NCBI GenBank assembly: GCA_910586825.1
Contig: CAJUJF010000004.1
Coordinates: 55,108-119,107, forward strand
Origin: an uncultured Christensenellaceae bacterium
Lineage (GTDB): Bacteria > Bacillota > Clostridia > Christensenellales > Borkfalkiaceae
Length of the DNA stretch: 64,000 nt
Reading direction: 5' to 3'
Shown piece after piece: positions 1-10,500 of this stretch (the first letter of the stretch is position 1; each line of letters starts with the position of its first letter). The notes under the pieces were generated by a model. It saw nothing but the letters and a program-made list of their open reading frames with translations. It was not told where the DNA came from and searched no databases. The position numbers and the translations under genes were made by a program.

Positions 1-2
1 GC

Positions 3-482
3 GGTTGGACGATTACGAAAGCGCCCACGCTGACGGAGACGGGTACGGCGGAACGCGAGTGTACCGACAAAGACGGCGGCAAGGACATTGCGACGCTTCC
101 CGTGCTGACCGATACGACGGTCTGGACGAAGAACGAGGAAAAATCCGTTCCCGCAACGCATACGGCGGCGGGGAAGGACGTCTACGTTTCCGCTTACGGC
201 GAAGCGGAGATCGAAGTGCCGGCGGCAGGACATACGTACGGCGACTGGACGATTACGAAGGCGCCCACGCTGACGGAGCCGGGGACGGCGGAACGCGAGT
301 GTACCGATAAAGACGGCGGCAAGGACGTTGCGACGCTTCCCGTGCTGACCGATACGACGGTCTGGACGAAGAGCGTGGAAAAATCCGAACCCGCGACGCA
401 TACCGCGCCGGGGAAGGACGTGTACGTCTCCGTCTACGGCGAAGCGGAAATCGTCATTCCCGCGACGCCCGACCATACGTTT
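3..482 (+). repeat. 240-bp in-frame tandem repeat (two copies, third degenerate)
   Basis: The segment beginning at 3 recurs at 243 with exact 240-bp spacing and only scattered substitutions. A third, diverged unit begins near 483 (EWTVTQEPTET). The array probably continues left of the window. Each unit encodes an 80-residue module with one conserved cysteine. Confidence 0.8.
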
Positions 483-3400
483 ACGGGCGAATGGACGGTC
501 ACGCAAGAACCCACGGAGACTGCCGGCGGAAAATCGGAAAACACCTGCTCGGTTTGCAACGAAAAAGTCGAGTACGAACTTCCCCCGCTGACGGACACGG
601 ATTTCTGGCATTCCGAAACGCAGGAAGCGGACTACAACCACGCCGGCGGAACGGTGTATACTTCCGAATACGGTTCGTTCACGAAAGTCAGCGCGCCCAA
701 GCTGGTCGCGCCCTATGACAACAAGACGTACGTCGCTTACGAACTCGACGCGACGCAAGGCACGAACAAGCAGATCGGCGCGCACCGTTGGGATTCGCCT
801 ACGGCGACCGTGACGCTCGATGCGAACGGCAAGGGCTTCGGTCAGGGCGCGGTTCCGTTCAGAGAACACGTTTCGATTACGATGGCGGACGCGGCAAGCG
901 GCAGGATCTCGTATGTTTCGAAGGGCGCGATTTATGCCGAAGGGAGCGATCCCGCGCTCGACCCTGCGGGCACGACCCGTACGTATGCGGGCTTTGTGGA
1001 TATGGCGAGCGGGATCATCGTCCGCGCGAAAGACGCTTCGTTCGAAAACGTGTATCTCATTACGCCTTTCGGCTGGAACGGGACGGTTTCCGCTTCGGCA
1101 TGGGAAGGGGGAATGGCGATCGAGTATACCGTAAACGGCACGACGCATCGGATCTTTATTTATGAAGATACGGTGACGTTCGGCGTCACGTTCGAATCCG
1201 GCAAAGCGGCGGGAAGTGCCGCGATCGCCGCAAAGGACGTTTTCAACGCGGAATGCGTGTACGTAAAGAAAGGGAACGAAGTCTTAATGGGCTTCGTGTA
1301 CAGCGGCGGTACGCTCATACCTTCCGACGGAAAAGAGGGCGTTTATACGGGTAAACTGACTGACGACGGCGAAACGGTCACGCTCAGAGTTTACGGACAA
1401 GGTACTTTAACCGTCACGACGGCACAGGGAATCACTTCTTTCGCCCATTACACGATTGCGGAGAGCGGAAATACGCTTTACACGTATTTTATCGACAGTT
1501 ATTACGAAATCACGCTCGGCGATAACGATACGTTTACGAGCGTAATGCCCATGGTGACCGTCACGTTCAACGTTGGGGAATACGGAACGCCGATCCAAAA
1601 CAGCACCGTAAACAAGAATGTCCCGTTCACCCTTCCCACGCCCGAAAGCACGGGGGATAAAGTGTTCTCCGGCTGGTATACGGACGCGGCGTGCAGCGAG
1701 GGCAACGAAGTGGGCGAAGATTGGGCGCCTACGGCGGACGTTACGCTGTATGCGAAGTGGTCCACGCGCGCGGTCGTCACCGTGGTAATAGACGACGAGC
1801 ATTCGGAAATCAAATATCTCGGTGTCGGCGATTATATCGTTTCGAAACTTCCTCAATTCGGCATCGAGGAAGAGAAGGGTCGTTATTTCGATTATTGGTA
1901 TATTGTCATCGATGGCGAAGAATTCCGTCTCGATTCCGAATCGGTAATTTCGGAAAAGGATACGGAAGTCACCGTGTACGCGAAATGGCAGGAGCTTCCC
2001 GCCTATTACGGTGAGTACGGCGGCAGACAGCTTCTGAGCGGAGATAATTTAAAATTCGCCTCCGTCGTCATCGACGAAAAGGGCAGGATCAGCGGTACGC
2101 TGTTTATCGGCGAATCGAACGAAGTTACTTTTGCGGGCAGCGTAAGATCTTACGACCCCGCCACGCAGTTGATCACCTGGCGGACGAGCGCGGAAGATAC
2201 GCAGATAAAATATTTCTGGTTCGACGCGGTTTCCGGACTGCTTGTGGTCCCTAACGAGCTGACCAAGGACACCATCGATCAATATCCGTTCGTGTTTTCC
2301 ACCGGAGAATACACCGTGGGAACGAACTTTGCGTTCAACTTCCACAACGGCGCGCACAGCGCGACGGCGTACACCTACCTCGTCGATCTCGGCGGCGGTG
2401 AATTTGCGCTCGTTTACAACAATAAGATTTACGGTAACGTCACGGCCACCGACTACCTCGGAGGCGAAATTGCGTTTGAGTCGGTCGGCGAAGAGAAGAC
2501 GCTCGTCGTGAAGCGCGGGAGCGATTCGATCGTCGCGTTCGGCACAACGGCGGAAAAATTCGACGACAGCTTCGACGCGTTGGAGCAGATGGCGAGATTG
2601 AAAGCGCTGGACGCATATTACGGCGCGATCGTCGTTGACGGCAGAGAGGCGAAGCTCAACGGTCTCGGCGATATTTTCTGGACGCTGAGCGACGGAACGG
2701 AAAAGACGGGCGTTTACACCTACGTAAAGACGGAAGGCGGATACGATATCTTCGACGTGTACGTACAGACGGCGGAACTCGTCGACGACGGCTCGGGCGA
2801 CGGCGGAGACGGCGGCGATTGGGGCGAAGGAGAGTGGGGCGAATACAGCCTGCGCGCCAAGACGGTCGTGATCACGAAACACGAATACTATGTGTTGAAG
2901 ATCGCCAAGGACGCTTCGGGCACGCACTCCATCGAAAAAGAGATGAGGACGGTTACGTTCTCCTCGGCGCACGGTATGGTCGAATCCATTTCGATCAACA
3001 GCAACATTCCTTTCAAAAACCTTCCTACGCCAGCGGATGACGAGACGCATATTTTCCGCGGCTGGTATCTCACGGAGGATTGCATCGGCGACGCGCTGAG
3101 CGAAATCACGATCAACGCCGACACGACCCTGTACGCGAAATGGCTTGAAAAGGTCGAGTTGACGCTCGATCTGAACGGCAAAACGGTGGACGGATACGAG
3201 ACGAGCGTCATCGTCGGCATGGGCGAATCCGTGGAAATCACGGCGCCGACGCACGAGGACTTCCTGTTCGCGGGTTGGTATACCGACGCGGCTTGCACGG
3301 ACGGCAACGAGTTTATCTCCGGCACGACGATTGTGACCGGCGCGGATACGCTGTACGCGAAGTGGGTCGTTCCCGCTTACGCAGGCACGTACCGCGGACA

Positions 3401-6400
3401 CAACACTTACGGCGCAAGCAATGCGACTGGCTCGCAGGATCTTACGATCAAGGGCGGCGGCGCGATCACGAGTTCCGTATCCGGCATTAACGGCGGACAA
3501 ATCGTGTCTTACGATCCCGAAACGCAGCTCGTCACCTGGACGAAGAACAATCAAACGAACTATTTCTTTTTCGATGCGGATACGGGCGTATTGGTTACGC
3601 CGCTGTACAATTCTTTCAGTAATGCGCAAATCGGACACGATACTTACACCTTTGTGCTCGGCGTGAGCGGCGACGGCGTTAAATCCATAACGGAAAGCTA
3701 TGGACTTGCATGCAGAATGTCGGGCGGAGAGTTCACGAATACCGGAAGCTCGTATTACACGCGCTTTATGGCGGTGAAAGATCCGGCGGGCGGCGCGGAC
3801 AGACTGGTGTTGATCTACAACGATCGGATCTATTCCGGTATCACGATCAAAAATACCGCGGGTACGGCGCTTACGATCGCGGGGATCAAGAACTCCAAGA
3901 CGGTCGTTGCGTATCGGAACGGCGAAATCGTGTGCGCGTTGGCGTCCGATAAAGCGACGATCGGCACGAGCGGTTCCAAGTTTATGCAGCTCGACGAATA
4001 TTTCGGCACTTACACAGGTACGTTCAACGGCGCGGAAGCGACGCTCACGGTCAGCGGGTACGGCGAACTCACGGTCGGTTCTCAGAGCGGTACCTATACG
4101 GTGCACGAAGGGGTTCTCCGCGCCTATATCGGCGACAGTTATTACGAAATCACGCTCAACGGCTCCGCGTATACCTGCGTGAAGCCCATGGTAACCGTTT
4201 CGTTCAACGCGAACGGCGGCTCGTCGGTTGCGTCGATGGAAGTGAACAAGAACATGCCGTTTGCGATCCCTGCGGATCCGACGAGAGCGGGTTACGTCTT
4301 CCGCGGCTGGTATCTGGACGAAGCGTGCGAACAGCCGGCGACGTTCACGGACGGCAAATACACGCCCGTGCAGTCGATGACGTTCTACGCGAAGTGGGAC
4401 GCGATCGTCACGCTGACCGTCGTCTACGGCAACGGAACGGACGACGAGCAACTCGAATACGGCGCGAGCGACGTTACGGCTCCGATCAAGCCGTTGCACA
4501 AGAACGGCAAAGTATTCGAAAAATGGGTCATCCGCGCGGAAGACGGCACGGAGACCGATTATATCCCCGGCGCGATCTACGAAGATACGACGATCTACGC
4601 GAAGTATTACGAATCCGCCTCCGAATTTACGGGCGAATACGTCGGCGTGAAGCTCGACGGTACGACGAAAGCGGGCGCGACGTTAAAGGGTTCGCGCGAT
4701 TACAAGCAGATCGTGAATGCGGAAGGCGTTACGGTGGAATACCCGATCGGCGCGATCGAATGGAAAGATCGGTCGTCGGGAAGCGTACTGATCACGAAGG
4801 ACGACGGTACGACCCACCTCGGTTATTACGACGAAACGAACGGCTTGCTCGTTTACAACGATTACGATGATCGCGACACCCTTCAAGCAAGTCTCTATGT
4901 GCTGCTTATGAACGCGACTTCGGTCAACACGAGCGCGAGCGAGATCATCGGCTGCTATTGGAACAGCGGACTCACGAAGCTGTTTACGCTGAAACCGAGC
5001 GGAAGAGCGGAAGACGAGATCACCATTTTCGTACACGGCGACAAGGCGTACGTCAACGTCACGTTCAAGTCCTCTTCGGAGAACGAAACGCTCACCGTGA
5101 ACAACGCCTACACGGCGGCGGATACGCTGTACGTGTATGCGGCAGGGGATACCGCGCAGACGAACCCGATCGCAACCTATAAGCGCGACGGTTCCGACGG
5201 GCTGCTGCCGCTCGACGCGTATGCGGGTACGTATACGGCGGACGACGGAAAGGTCCTTACGCTGAACGGCACGGGTAAGGCGACGTACGACGGCGCTTCC
5301 GGCACGTATACCTTTGTCGAACTCAAAGACGGCAAGCCGGTTCTCGAATTAAAGACCGGCAGCAAGTATTACACGGTCACGTTAAACGGAACGGCGTACA
5401 CGGCGGTGAAAAAAGTGGTTTCGGTCACCTTCCTGACGAATGTGGAAGGCGTTTCGCTCGGGACGGTCGAGTTGGATTACAGCGACACGGCGATCAACTT
5501 CCCCGATAAGGCGAAGGAATTGCTCGAAGCGAGCGATTACGCGACGCTCTATATCTACGAAGGCACGTACTCCGATGCGGAGTTCACCTCGAAAATTTTC
5601 TGGGAAAAACCGCAGAAGTACACCGCGGTATACGTAAAACTTTTAACGGCGGTAACTTTGACGCTGAATTACGGGAACGGTATCGAGAGCAGAGTGATTA
5701 CGTTCAAGGAAGAGGATGCGGTCGATCTCGGGAACTACAAGCCGAGCGAAACTTATAAAGACGGAAAAGCGTTTAAGGGCTGGTATACCGACGAGGCATG
5801 CACGATTCCCGCAACGCTCACCGTGATCACGGAAAACACCGTTCTTTACGGCAAATGGGAAGTGGAATATCACTACGTGACCGAAAAGGATACGGATTCC
5901 ACGTACGTTTACGGCTTTAAAGAGACGGGCGGCGTATACGCAAGTACGAACAAAGGCGTGAACAGCAGCAAAGCGAGAATGTCCGTAACCGCGGTGCAAG
6001 CGGGTTCGGTCACCTTCCAGTATCAGATTTCTTCCGAATCCAATTACGATAAAATGTCCGTTTACGTCGGAAACACGGCAAAACTCAGCGGATTCAGCGG
6101 TACTTCGGGCGACGGAATGACAAGCGCAAGCGCGCCGGAAGAAGGCAAGTGGCTGACGTTTACCTGCGATCTCGAAGCGGGCGAAAAGTTGGAGATCAGA
6201 TACGAGAAAGACAGCAGCGGAAATAAGGGCGCGGATACCGTCTGGATCCGGAACGTCTCCTTTACGGTGTTCGATACGAGCAGTGCGGGCACGTATACCG
6301 GCGACGGCGAGGATATCGTTCTCGACGGACGCGGGGGAATCACCCGCGGCAGCGAGAGCGGCACGTACGAAGCCGTTGCGGATGCGGAAAACACCTACGA

Positions 6401-7340
6401 CGTGTTCTTCGAAGCGGACGGCGTGAAAGTTTCGCACTACACCCTCGTCATCGATAAAGAAGCGCATACCTATACGATCGAGGAAGAGAAGGCGACGGTG
6501 TCTTACGAGATGCACGGTCACGGAGCGCAGGCGTCGGTCAGCGTGTTCACGGGGATTCCCTTCACGCTTCCCGCCGAGGTGACGGCAGAGGGCTTCGTAT
6601 TCAAAGGCTGGTATACGAACGCCGATTTCGCAGGCGATCCCGTAAACGAAATCACGCCGACGGCGGACGTCGTATTCCACGCATATTGGGTGCAGGCGTT
6701 CACTCTGACGATCGTGTTCGGCAACGGCATGGATAATCTTGTGATCGCAATCGCGGCGGAAGAAGAGGTGAACCTCAACTCCTATAAACCAGGCTATACG
6801 AACGGCATGAGCTTCGAGGGCTGGTATACGGATGCGGCGTGCGAAACCGCCGTCACGGATACGACGTTCAACATCGTGGAAGACAGGACGGTCTATGCGA
6901 AGTGGGTCGAAGGCAGATCGTTCGAAATCGAGGGCAAAACGCCTACGGGTTCGGGCAAGACGTTCTCCTACGACGCAACCGAGGATGCATGGCTGACCGC
7001 CGCGGAACAGTATGGTATGACGTATGTCGCGATCCATATCTATGCCGACGGAACGTTGAATTTTAAAGGGAAAGCGATTGACCGTGACAGAGATAATGAC
7101 AATGCGGATAGCCAAATTTGTTACGAGGTTTACGATACCAATACGGGTACGAAAATTAAAAGTATGACAACGTTGACTTCGGTCGCGCCTACGGCAAGTT
7201 CGGGATCATTCTCTTCGCTGGCTTGGAAAGAAGGGTCGATAAGCGTTACTGCCGGAACGACAGTGTATCTCATATTCAGCCGCGCATCGGATTCCGGAAG
7301 CGATGCGCAGGCGGGCATTAAAGACGTAAGCCTGTCGTAA
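3..7340 (+). CDS. Giant InlB-repeat surface protein, 5' end outside window
   Basis: The reading frame is open from the left edge, so the N-terminus, any signal peptide and the promoter are missing; at least 2,445 residues are visible. It starts with two near-identical 80-residue repeats (WTITKAPTLTE...ECTDKDGGKDV). After these come about nine InlB/Flg_new-type units, each ending in a GWYTDAAC...LYAKW-like signature, separated by beta-rich stretches such as GTYTGTF and YYEITLNG. Such repeats are known from extracellular adhesin-like proteins of Firmicutes and Bacteroides. There is no LPXTG motif or C-terminal membrane anchor (it ends GIKDVSLS), so any anchoring must lie in the missing N-terminus. 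A strong terminator follows 28 bp after the stop. The ligand is unknown. Confidence 0.85.
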   Translation, partial: GWTITKAPTLTETGTAERECTDKDGGKDIATLPVLTDTTVWTKNEEKSVPATHTAAGKDVYVSAYGEAEIEVPAAGHTYGDWTITKAPTLTEPGTAERECTDKDGGKDVATLPVLTDTTVWTKSVEKSEPATHTAPGKDVYVSVYGEAEIVIPATPDHTFTGEWTVTQEPTETAGGKSENTCSVCNEKVEYELPPLTDTDFWHSETQEADYNHAGGTVYTSEYGSFTKVSAPKLVAPYDNKTYVAYELDATQGTNKQIGAHRWDSPTATVTLDANGKGFGQGAVPFREHVSITMADAASGRISYVSKGAIYAEGSDPALDPAGTTRTYAGFVDMASGIIVRAKDASFENVYLITPFGWNGTVSASAWEGGMAIEYTVNGTTHRIFIYEDTVTFGVTFESGKAAGSAAIAAKDVFNAECVYVKKGNEVLMGFVYSGGTLIPSDGKEGVYTGKLTDDGETVTLRVYGQGTLTVTTAQGITSFAHYTIAESGNTLYTYFIDSYYEITLGDNDTFTSVMPMVTVTFNVGEYGTPIQNSTVNKNVPFTLPTPESTGDKVFSGWYTDAACSEGNEVGEDWAPTADVTLYAKWSTRAVVTVVIDDEHSEIKYLGVGDYIVSKLPQFGIEEEKGRYFDYWYIVIDGEEFRLDSESVISEKDTEVTVYAKWQELPAYYGEYGGRQLLSGDNLKFASVVIDEKGRISGTLFIGESNEVTFAGSVRSYDPATQLITWRTSAEDTQIKYFWFDAVSGLLVVPNELTKDTIDQYPFVFSTGEYTVGTNFAFNFHNGAHSATAYTYLVDLGGGEFALVYNNKIYGNVTATDYLGGEIAFESVGEEKTLVVKRGSDSIVAFGTTAEKFDDSFDALEQMARLKALDAYYGAIVVDGREAKLNGLGDIFWTLSDGTEKTGVYTYVKTEGGYDIFDVYVQTAELVDDGSGDGGDGGDWGEGEWGEYSLRAKTVVITKHEYYVLKIAKDASGTHSIEKEMRTVTFSSAHGMVESISINSNIPFKNLPTPADDETHIFRGWYLTEDCIGDALSEITINADTTLYAKWLEKVELTLDLNGKTVDGYETSVIVGMGESVEITAPTHEDFLFAGWYTDAACTDGNEFISGTTIVTGADTLYAKWVVPAYAGTYRGHNTYGASNATGSQDLTIKGGGAITSSVSGINGGQIVSYDPETQLVTWTKNNQTNYFFFDADTGVLVTPLYNSFSNAQIGHDTYTFVLGVSGDGVKSITESYGLACRMSGGEFTNTGSSYYTRFMAVKDPAGGADRLVLIYNDRIYSGITIKNTAGTALTIAGIKNSKTVVAYRNGEIVCALASDKATIGTSGSKFMQLDEYFGTYTGTFNGAEATLTVSGYGELTVGSQSGTYTVHEGVLRAYIGDSYYEITLNGSAYTCVKPMVTVSFNANGGSSVASMEVNKNMPFAIPADPTRAGYVFRGWYLDEACEQPATFTDGKYTPVQSMTFYAKWDAIVTLTVVYGNGTDDEQLEYGASDVTAPIKPLHKNGKVFEKWVIRAEDGTETDYIPGAIYEDTTIYAKYYESASEFTGEYVGVKLDGTTKAGATLKGSRDYKQIVNAEGVTVEYPIGAIEWKDRSSGSVLITKDDGTTHLGYYDETNGLLVYNDYDDRDTLQASLYVLLMNATSVNTSASEIIGCYWNSGLTKLFTLKPSGRAEDEITIFVHGDKAYVNVTFKSSSENETLTVNNAYTAADTLYVYAAGDTAQTNPIATYKRDGSDGLLPLDAYAGTYTADDGKVLTLNGTGKATYDGASGTYTFVELKDGKPVLELKTGSKYYTVTLNGTAYTAVKKVVSVTFLTNVEGVSLGTVELDYSDTAINFPDKAKELLEASDYATLYIYEGTYSDAEFTSKIFWEKPQKYTAVYVKLLTAVTLTLNYGNGIESRVITFKEEDAVDLGNYKPSETYKDGKAFKGWYTDEACTIPATLTVITENTVLYGKWEVEYHYVTEKDTDSTYVYGFKETGGVYASTNKGVNSSKARMSVTAVQAGSVTFQYQISSESNYDKMSVYVGNTAKLSGFSGTSGDGMTSASAPEEGKWLTFTCDLEAGEKLEIRYEKDSSGNKGADTVWIRNVSFTVFDTSSAGTYTGDGEDIVLDGRGGITRGSESGTYEAVADAENTYDVFFEADGVKVSHYTLVIDKEAHTYTIEEEKATVSYEMHGHGAQASVSVFTGIPFTLPAEVTAEGFVFKGWYTNADFAGDPVNEITPTADVVFHAYWVQAFTLTIVFGNGMDNLVIAIAAEEEVNLNSYKPGYTNGMSFEGWYTDAACETAVTDTTFNIVEDRTVYAKWVEGRSFEIEGKTPTGSGKTFSYDATEDAWLTAAEQYGMTYVAIHIYADGTLNFKGKAIDRDRDNDNADSQICYEVYDTNTGTKIKSMTTLTSVAPTASSGSFSSLAWKEGSISVTAGTTVYLIFSRASDSGSDAQAGIKDVSLS

Positions 7341-7367
7341 GCACTGCGGATCGCAGGAACAACACAG

Positions 7368-7402
7368 CCGCCCCGCACGGGAAACCGTGCGGGGCGGTTT
7401 TT
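7368..7402 (+). terminator. Rho-independent terminator of the giant surface gene
   Basis: A perfect 13-bp GC-rich stem (7368-7380 with 7385-7397) and a GAAA loop are followed by a T-rich tract. Confidence 0.95.
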
Positions 7403-7459
7403 CTTTTCTCAAAACATGAATGAAACAAATTTTAAAATCAAAAAATTCCGCTCAAATCC

Positions 7460-7488
7460 TTGCAATCAAAACATTGAAGTGTTATAAT
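7460..7488 (+). promoter_or_regulatory. Sigma-A promoter for the 7592 lipoprotein gene
   Basis: TTGCAA (7460-7465), a 17-bp spacer and TATAAT (7483-7488). The in-frame ATG at 7487 lies inside the -10 box and cannot be the translation start. Confidence 0.85.
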
Positions 7489-7506
7489 GGGGAAAATAGA
7501 ATCCGA

Positions 7507-7548
7507 CAAACAAGGGCATGCCCTTGTTTGCTTGCGTTGCAAGCAAAC
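7507..7548 (+). promoter_or_regulatory. Two overlapping, mutually exclusive hairpins in the 5' leader
   Basis: Positions 7507-7530 are a perfect 24-bp palindrome. Positions 7526-7535 and 7539-7548 form a second perfect 10-bp stem with a GTT loop. The two structures share 7526-7530, so only one can form at a time. They lie between the promoter and the GGAGG at 7574-7578. No known riboswitch was recognised. Confidence 0.6.
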
Positions 7549-7591
7549 GGCAGAACTTGATCGGAAAAAAAGAGGAGGATTCGGGAGTAAT

Positions 7592-10500
7592 ATGAAAAAG
7601 AGATGGCTTGTGTTGTTGATTGCGCTCGTCAGTCTGTTTTCGTTCGCGTTCGCATTCACGGCGTGCGGCGGCAGCAGCGGCGGAAGCATCGGGATCCGCG
7701 GGACTTATTACGCGTACGAAGGCGGCGGCGAACTCGACAAAGAGGATTACGTTACGCTGAGTTCGGGCGGGAAATGCGAAATTTCCATGTTTTCGGATTT
7801 CGGCGACGGGTTGAAATGTACATATCGGGTGAGCGGCAGTAAGCTTACCGTTACGATCGAGATGATGGGCGAAAAAGAGGTTCTGGAAGGGACGGTCGGC
7901 GGCGGCAAGCTCACGCTCGATATCGAAGGATACCAAGCCGTCTATTATCAGGAAGGGAAACAGCCTTCCGAAGGGGATGATCCCGTTCCTCCCGTCGGAG
8001 ACGGATACGTCGTTACGCTGAATGCGAACGGCGGCGCGTTCGCGAGCGGCGCGACGGCGAGCGTAAGAGTTCAGGAAAACGGATTGTTGAAAATCGAGAC
8101 CGAGCCGACCCGCGCGGGATACAAGCTCGACGGTTGGGCGAAGGATAAAAGCGGCACGCAGCTTTGGGATCTTTCCAAAGACAAGGTGACGGACGACGTC
8201 ACGCTTTATGCGGTCTGGGTGCGCGTGTACACCGTTACGCTGAACGCGAACGGCGGTGCGTTCGGGGACGGGAAAGACACCTATCAGACCCTGCTTCCGT
8301 ACGATTCGCTTCTGAACGTCAGTCAGACGCCTACGCGCGCCGACTATCTGTTCGACGGCTGGTATACCCAGAAGTCCGCGACGGAGGAATCCGCCTGGGA
8401 TCTCGAAAACGATACGGTCGTCAAAAACGTGACGCTGTACGCGGGCTGGAAGCCGCTGATCACCGATTACGAAATCACCTATGTCCTCAATTACGACGGC
8501 GCGGAAAACGTCGTCATGCAGACCGAAAACGGCAAAGCGACCTATGTGCCCGAGCGCACGGGGTATATCTTCAACGGCTGGTGGACGGGAGCCGATCCCG
8601 CTTATTCGAGAAAATTCGATACTTCCGCGCTCGTGACGGGCGACAGAACGCTGTATGCGGATTGGATCGCGGAAGCGGACGCGGTGCGCGTGCTCGACGC
8701 GCCCGAAAACGTCGTCGTGAAAGACGGCATGATCACTTGGAGCGCGGTAAGCGGCGCGACTACGTATCGCGTATTCGTCCGTTATACGAGTATCGGCGAT
8801 TACGAAATGGACGAGTATGAGAATAAGTCGGTAAGCGGTACTTCGATTTCTTTCCCTTTCAGTACGGCGGGTAACTATTCCGTTTCCGTCCGTGCGAACG
8901 GCGACGGCGTGAAAACGCTCAATTCCGCTCCGCGCACGGTGAGCTATTCTCACCGCGTGCTGGCGTCTACGACGATTTCGTTCGATATCGCGAATTCCGT
9001 ACTCACCTGGACGGAAGTTCCCAACGCGGCGTATTATCGGGTATTCATCGACAACGAAGAAGTGATTGAATCCACGCGCTATACGTATTACTACATGGGT
9101 GCATACGAGGCGGGTTCGCACTCGGTGCGCATCGACGCGGAAAACAGCGGTTATGTCACTTCCACCGTCAGGGGCAGTATTGTCAAGCGTCGCCTGTCCG
9201 TGCCGCAAGTCGTGATTTCGGTCGATGCGGCGTCCCGCGGCTATCTGCTCTCGTGGGAGGAATGCGTTCATGCCGATCGGTACGAGATCACCGTCGGCGA
9301 AAGAACGGAGTGGGTGATCAAAGAAACGGACAACGCTTTGTGGAAGCCTTCGTTCACGGTCGGACAGAACAGTCAGCTCTGGAACGGCGAGCAGTCGTTG
9401 CAATTCACGGTTAAGGCGTATGATTCGAACGGCGATTATCTCGTGTCCGCGGCGACGGGGGAAGAAACGCTCGGAAAGCTGTACCTGCTCGACGTGAGTA
9501 CCTCTATTCCGGAATCGACTTCCGTTGAGATCTACGGAACGTATTACGGTTCCGTCGGCGGCAGCAGTGTGACCGTTTCGTTTAATTTGAACGGCGCAAG
9601 CGGTTCGATCGCTTCACAGACGATCGACGATACGCAAGGACTCTTCTTTCCTACGATCCCGACCCGCAGCGGATACATTTTCGGAGGTTGGTATACGACG
9701 GCTTCGTGCAACGGCGATCCGTTCGACTTTTCGCAAGCCGTGTCCCGGAATACCGTGCTGTATGCGAAATGGGTCGCGCACAGCGGGGACGGCGTAATCG
9801 CCTACAACGGGAATTCAGGTAGAATTTCTTGCGTCGGACAAAGCGCCAACGGTCAGAAGTATTATGCGTTCGTGCCGCTGGTCAGCGGGGAGATCGCGGT
9901 TTATTCGGCGAATAACAGCGGCGACACCTACGGATATCTGTGCGATTCTACGAAATCTCAGCTTGCCAGAGACGATGACGGCGGCGGTAACAATAATTTC
10001 AGAATTAATTATAATGTAAAGGCGGGCGAGTTGTATTATGTACGTCCTTGCGGATACAGCAGCACTCAGACCATGACGGTATACGTTCAGGGCGCGGTGC
10101 CTGCGGAAGGCGGACTTTCTTCTTTCGGCGTAACCCTTGTGCCTTACGGCGAAGAAATCACGTTGGCAACTTCCAGAAATTATAATTCGACGGCGGTATT
10201 CGACGGCTGGTATAAGATCGCGGCGAACGGAACGCAGACGAAAGTCACGCCCGACGAGGAAAGCGATTTCAGAATTTCGTATACCGTAACGAACGAGAAC
10301 GAGACCTATCTGGCGCGTTGGATCAACCGTCCCGTCACGATCGAGAGCGGAAATACCTCCATGGGTTCGGTGGAGTTCTACAACTCCGCTTCCATCGTCG
10401 GCGGCGAAACGAAAATCCGCGCGATTTCGAGATCGGGGTACATGTTCGTCGGTTGGTTCGATAAAGAGAATCTGAACGGCGAAGCCGTCTGCACGGATTT

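Noticed and set aside
1..480. Regular repeats that might be a CRISPR array
   Set aside because: The 240-bp units are in frame and code for repeated protein modules; there are no short repeats with unique spacers anywhere in the window.
2049..4499. Long open frame on the minus strand (816 codons)
   Set aside because: It lies opposite the giant surface gene, has Arg/Val-rich low-quality composition, no start signals and no known motif; it results from the codon bias of the real gene. The same applies to 7466-9403, 33411-35054, 35233-36615 and 54202-55902 on the minus strand.
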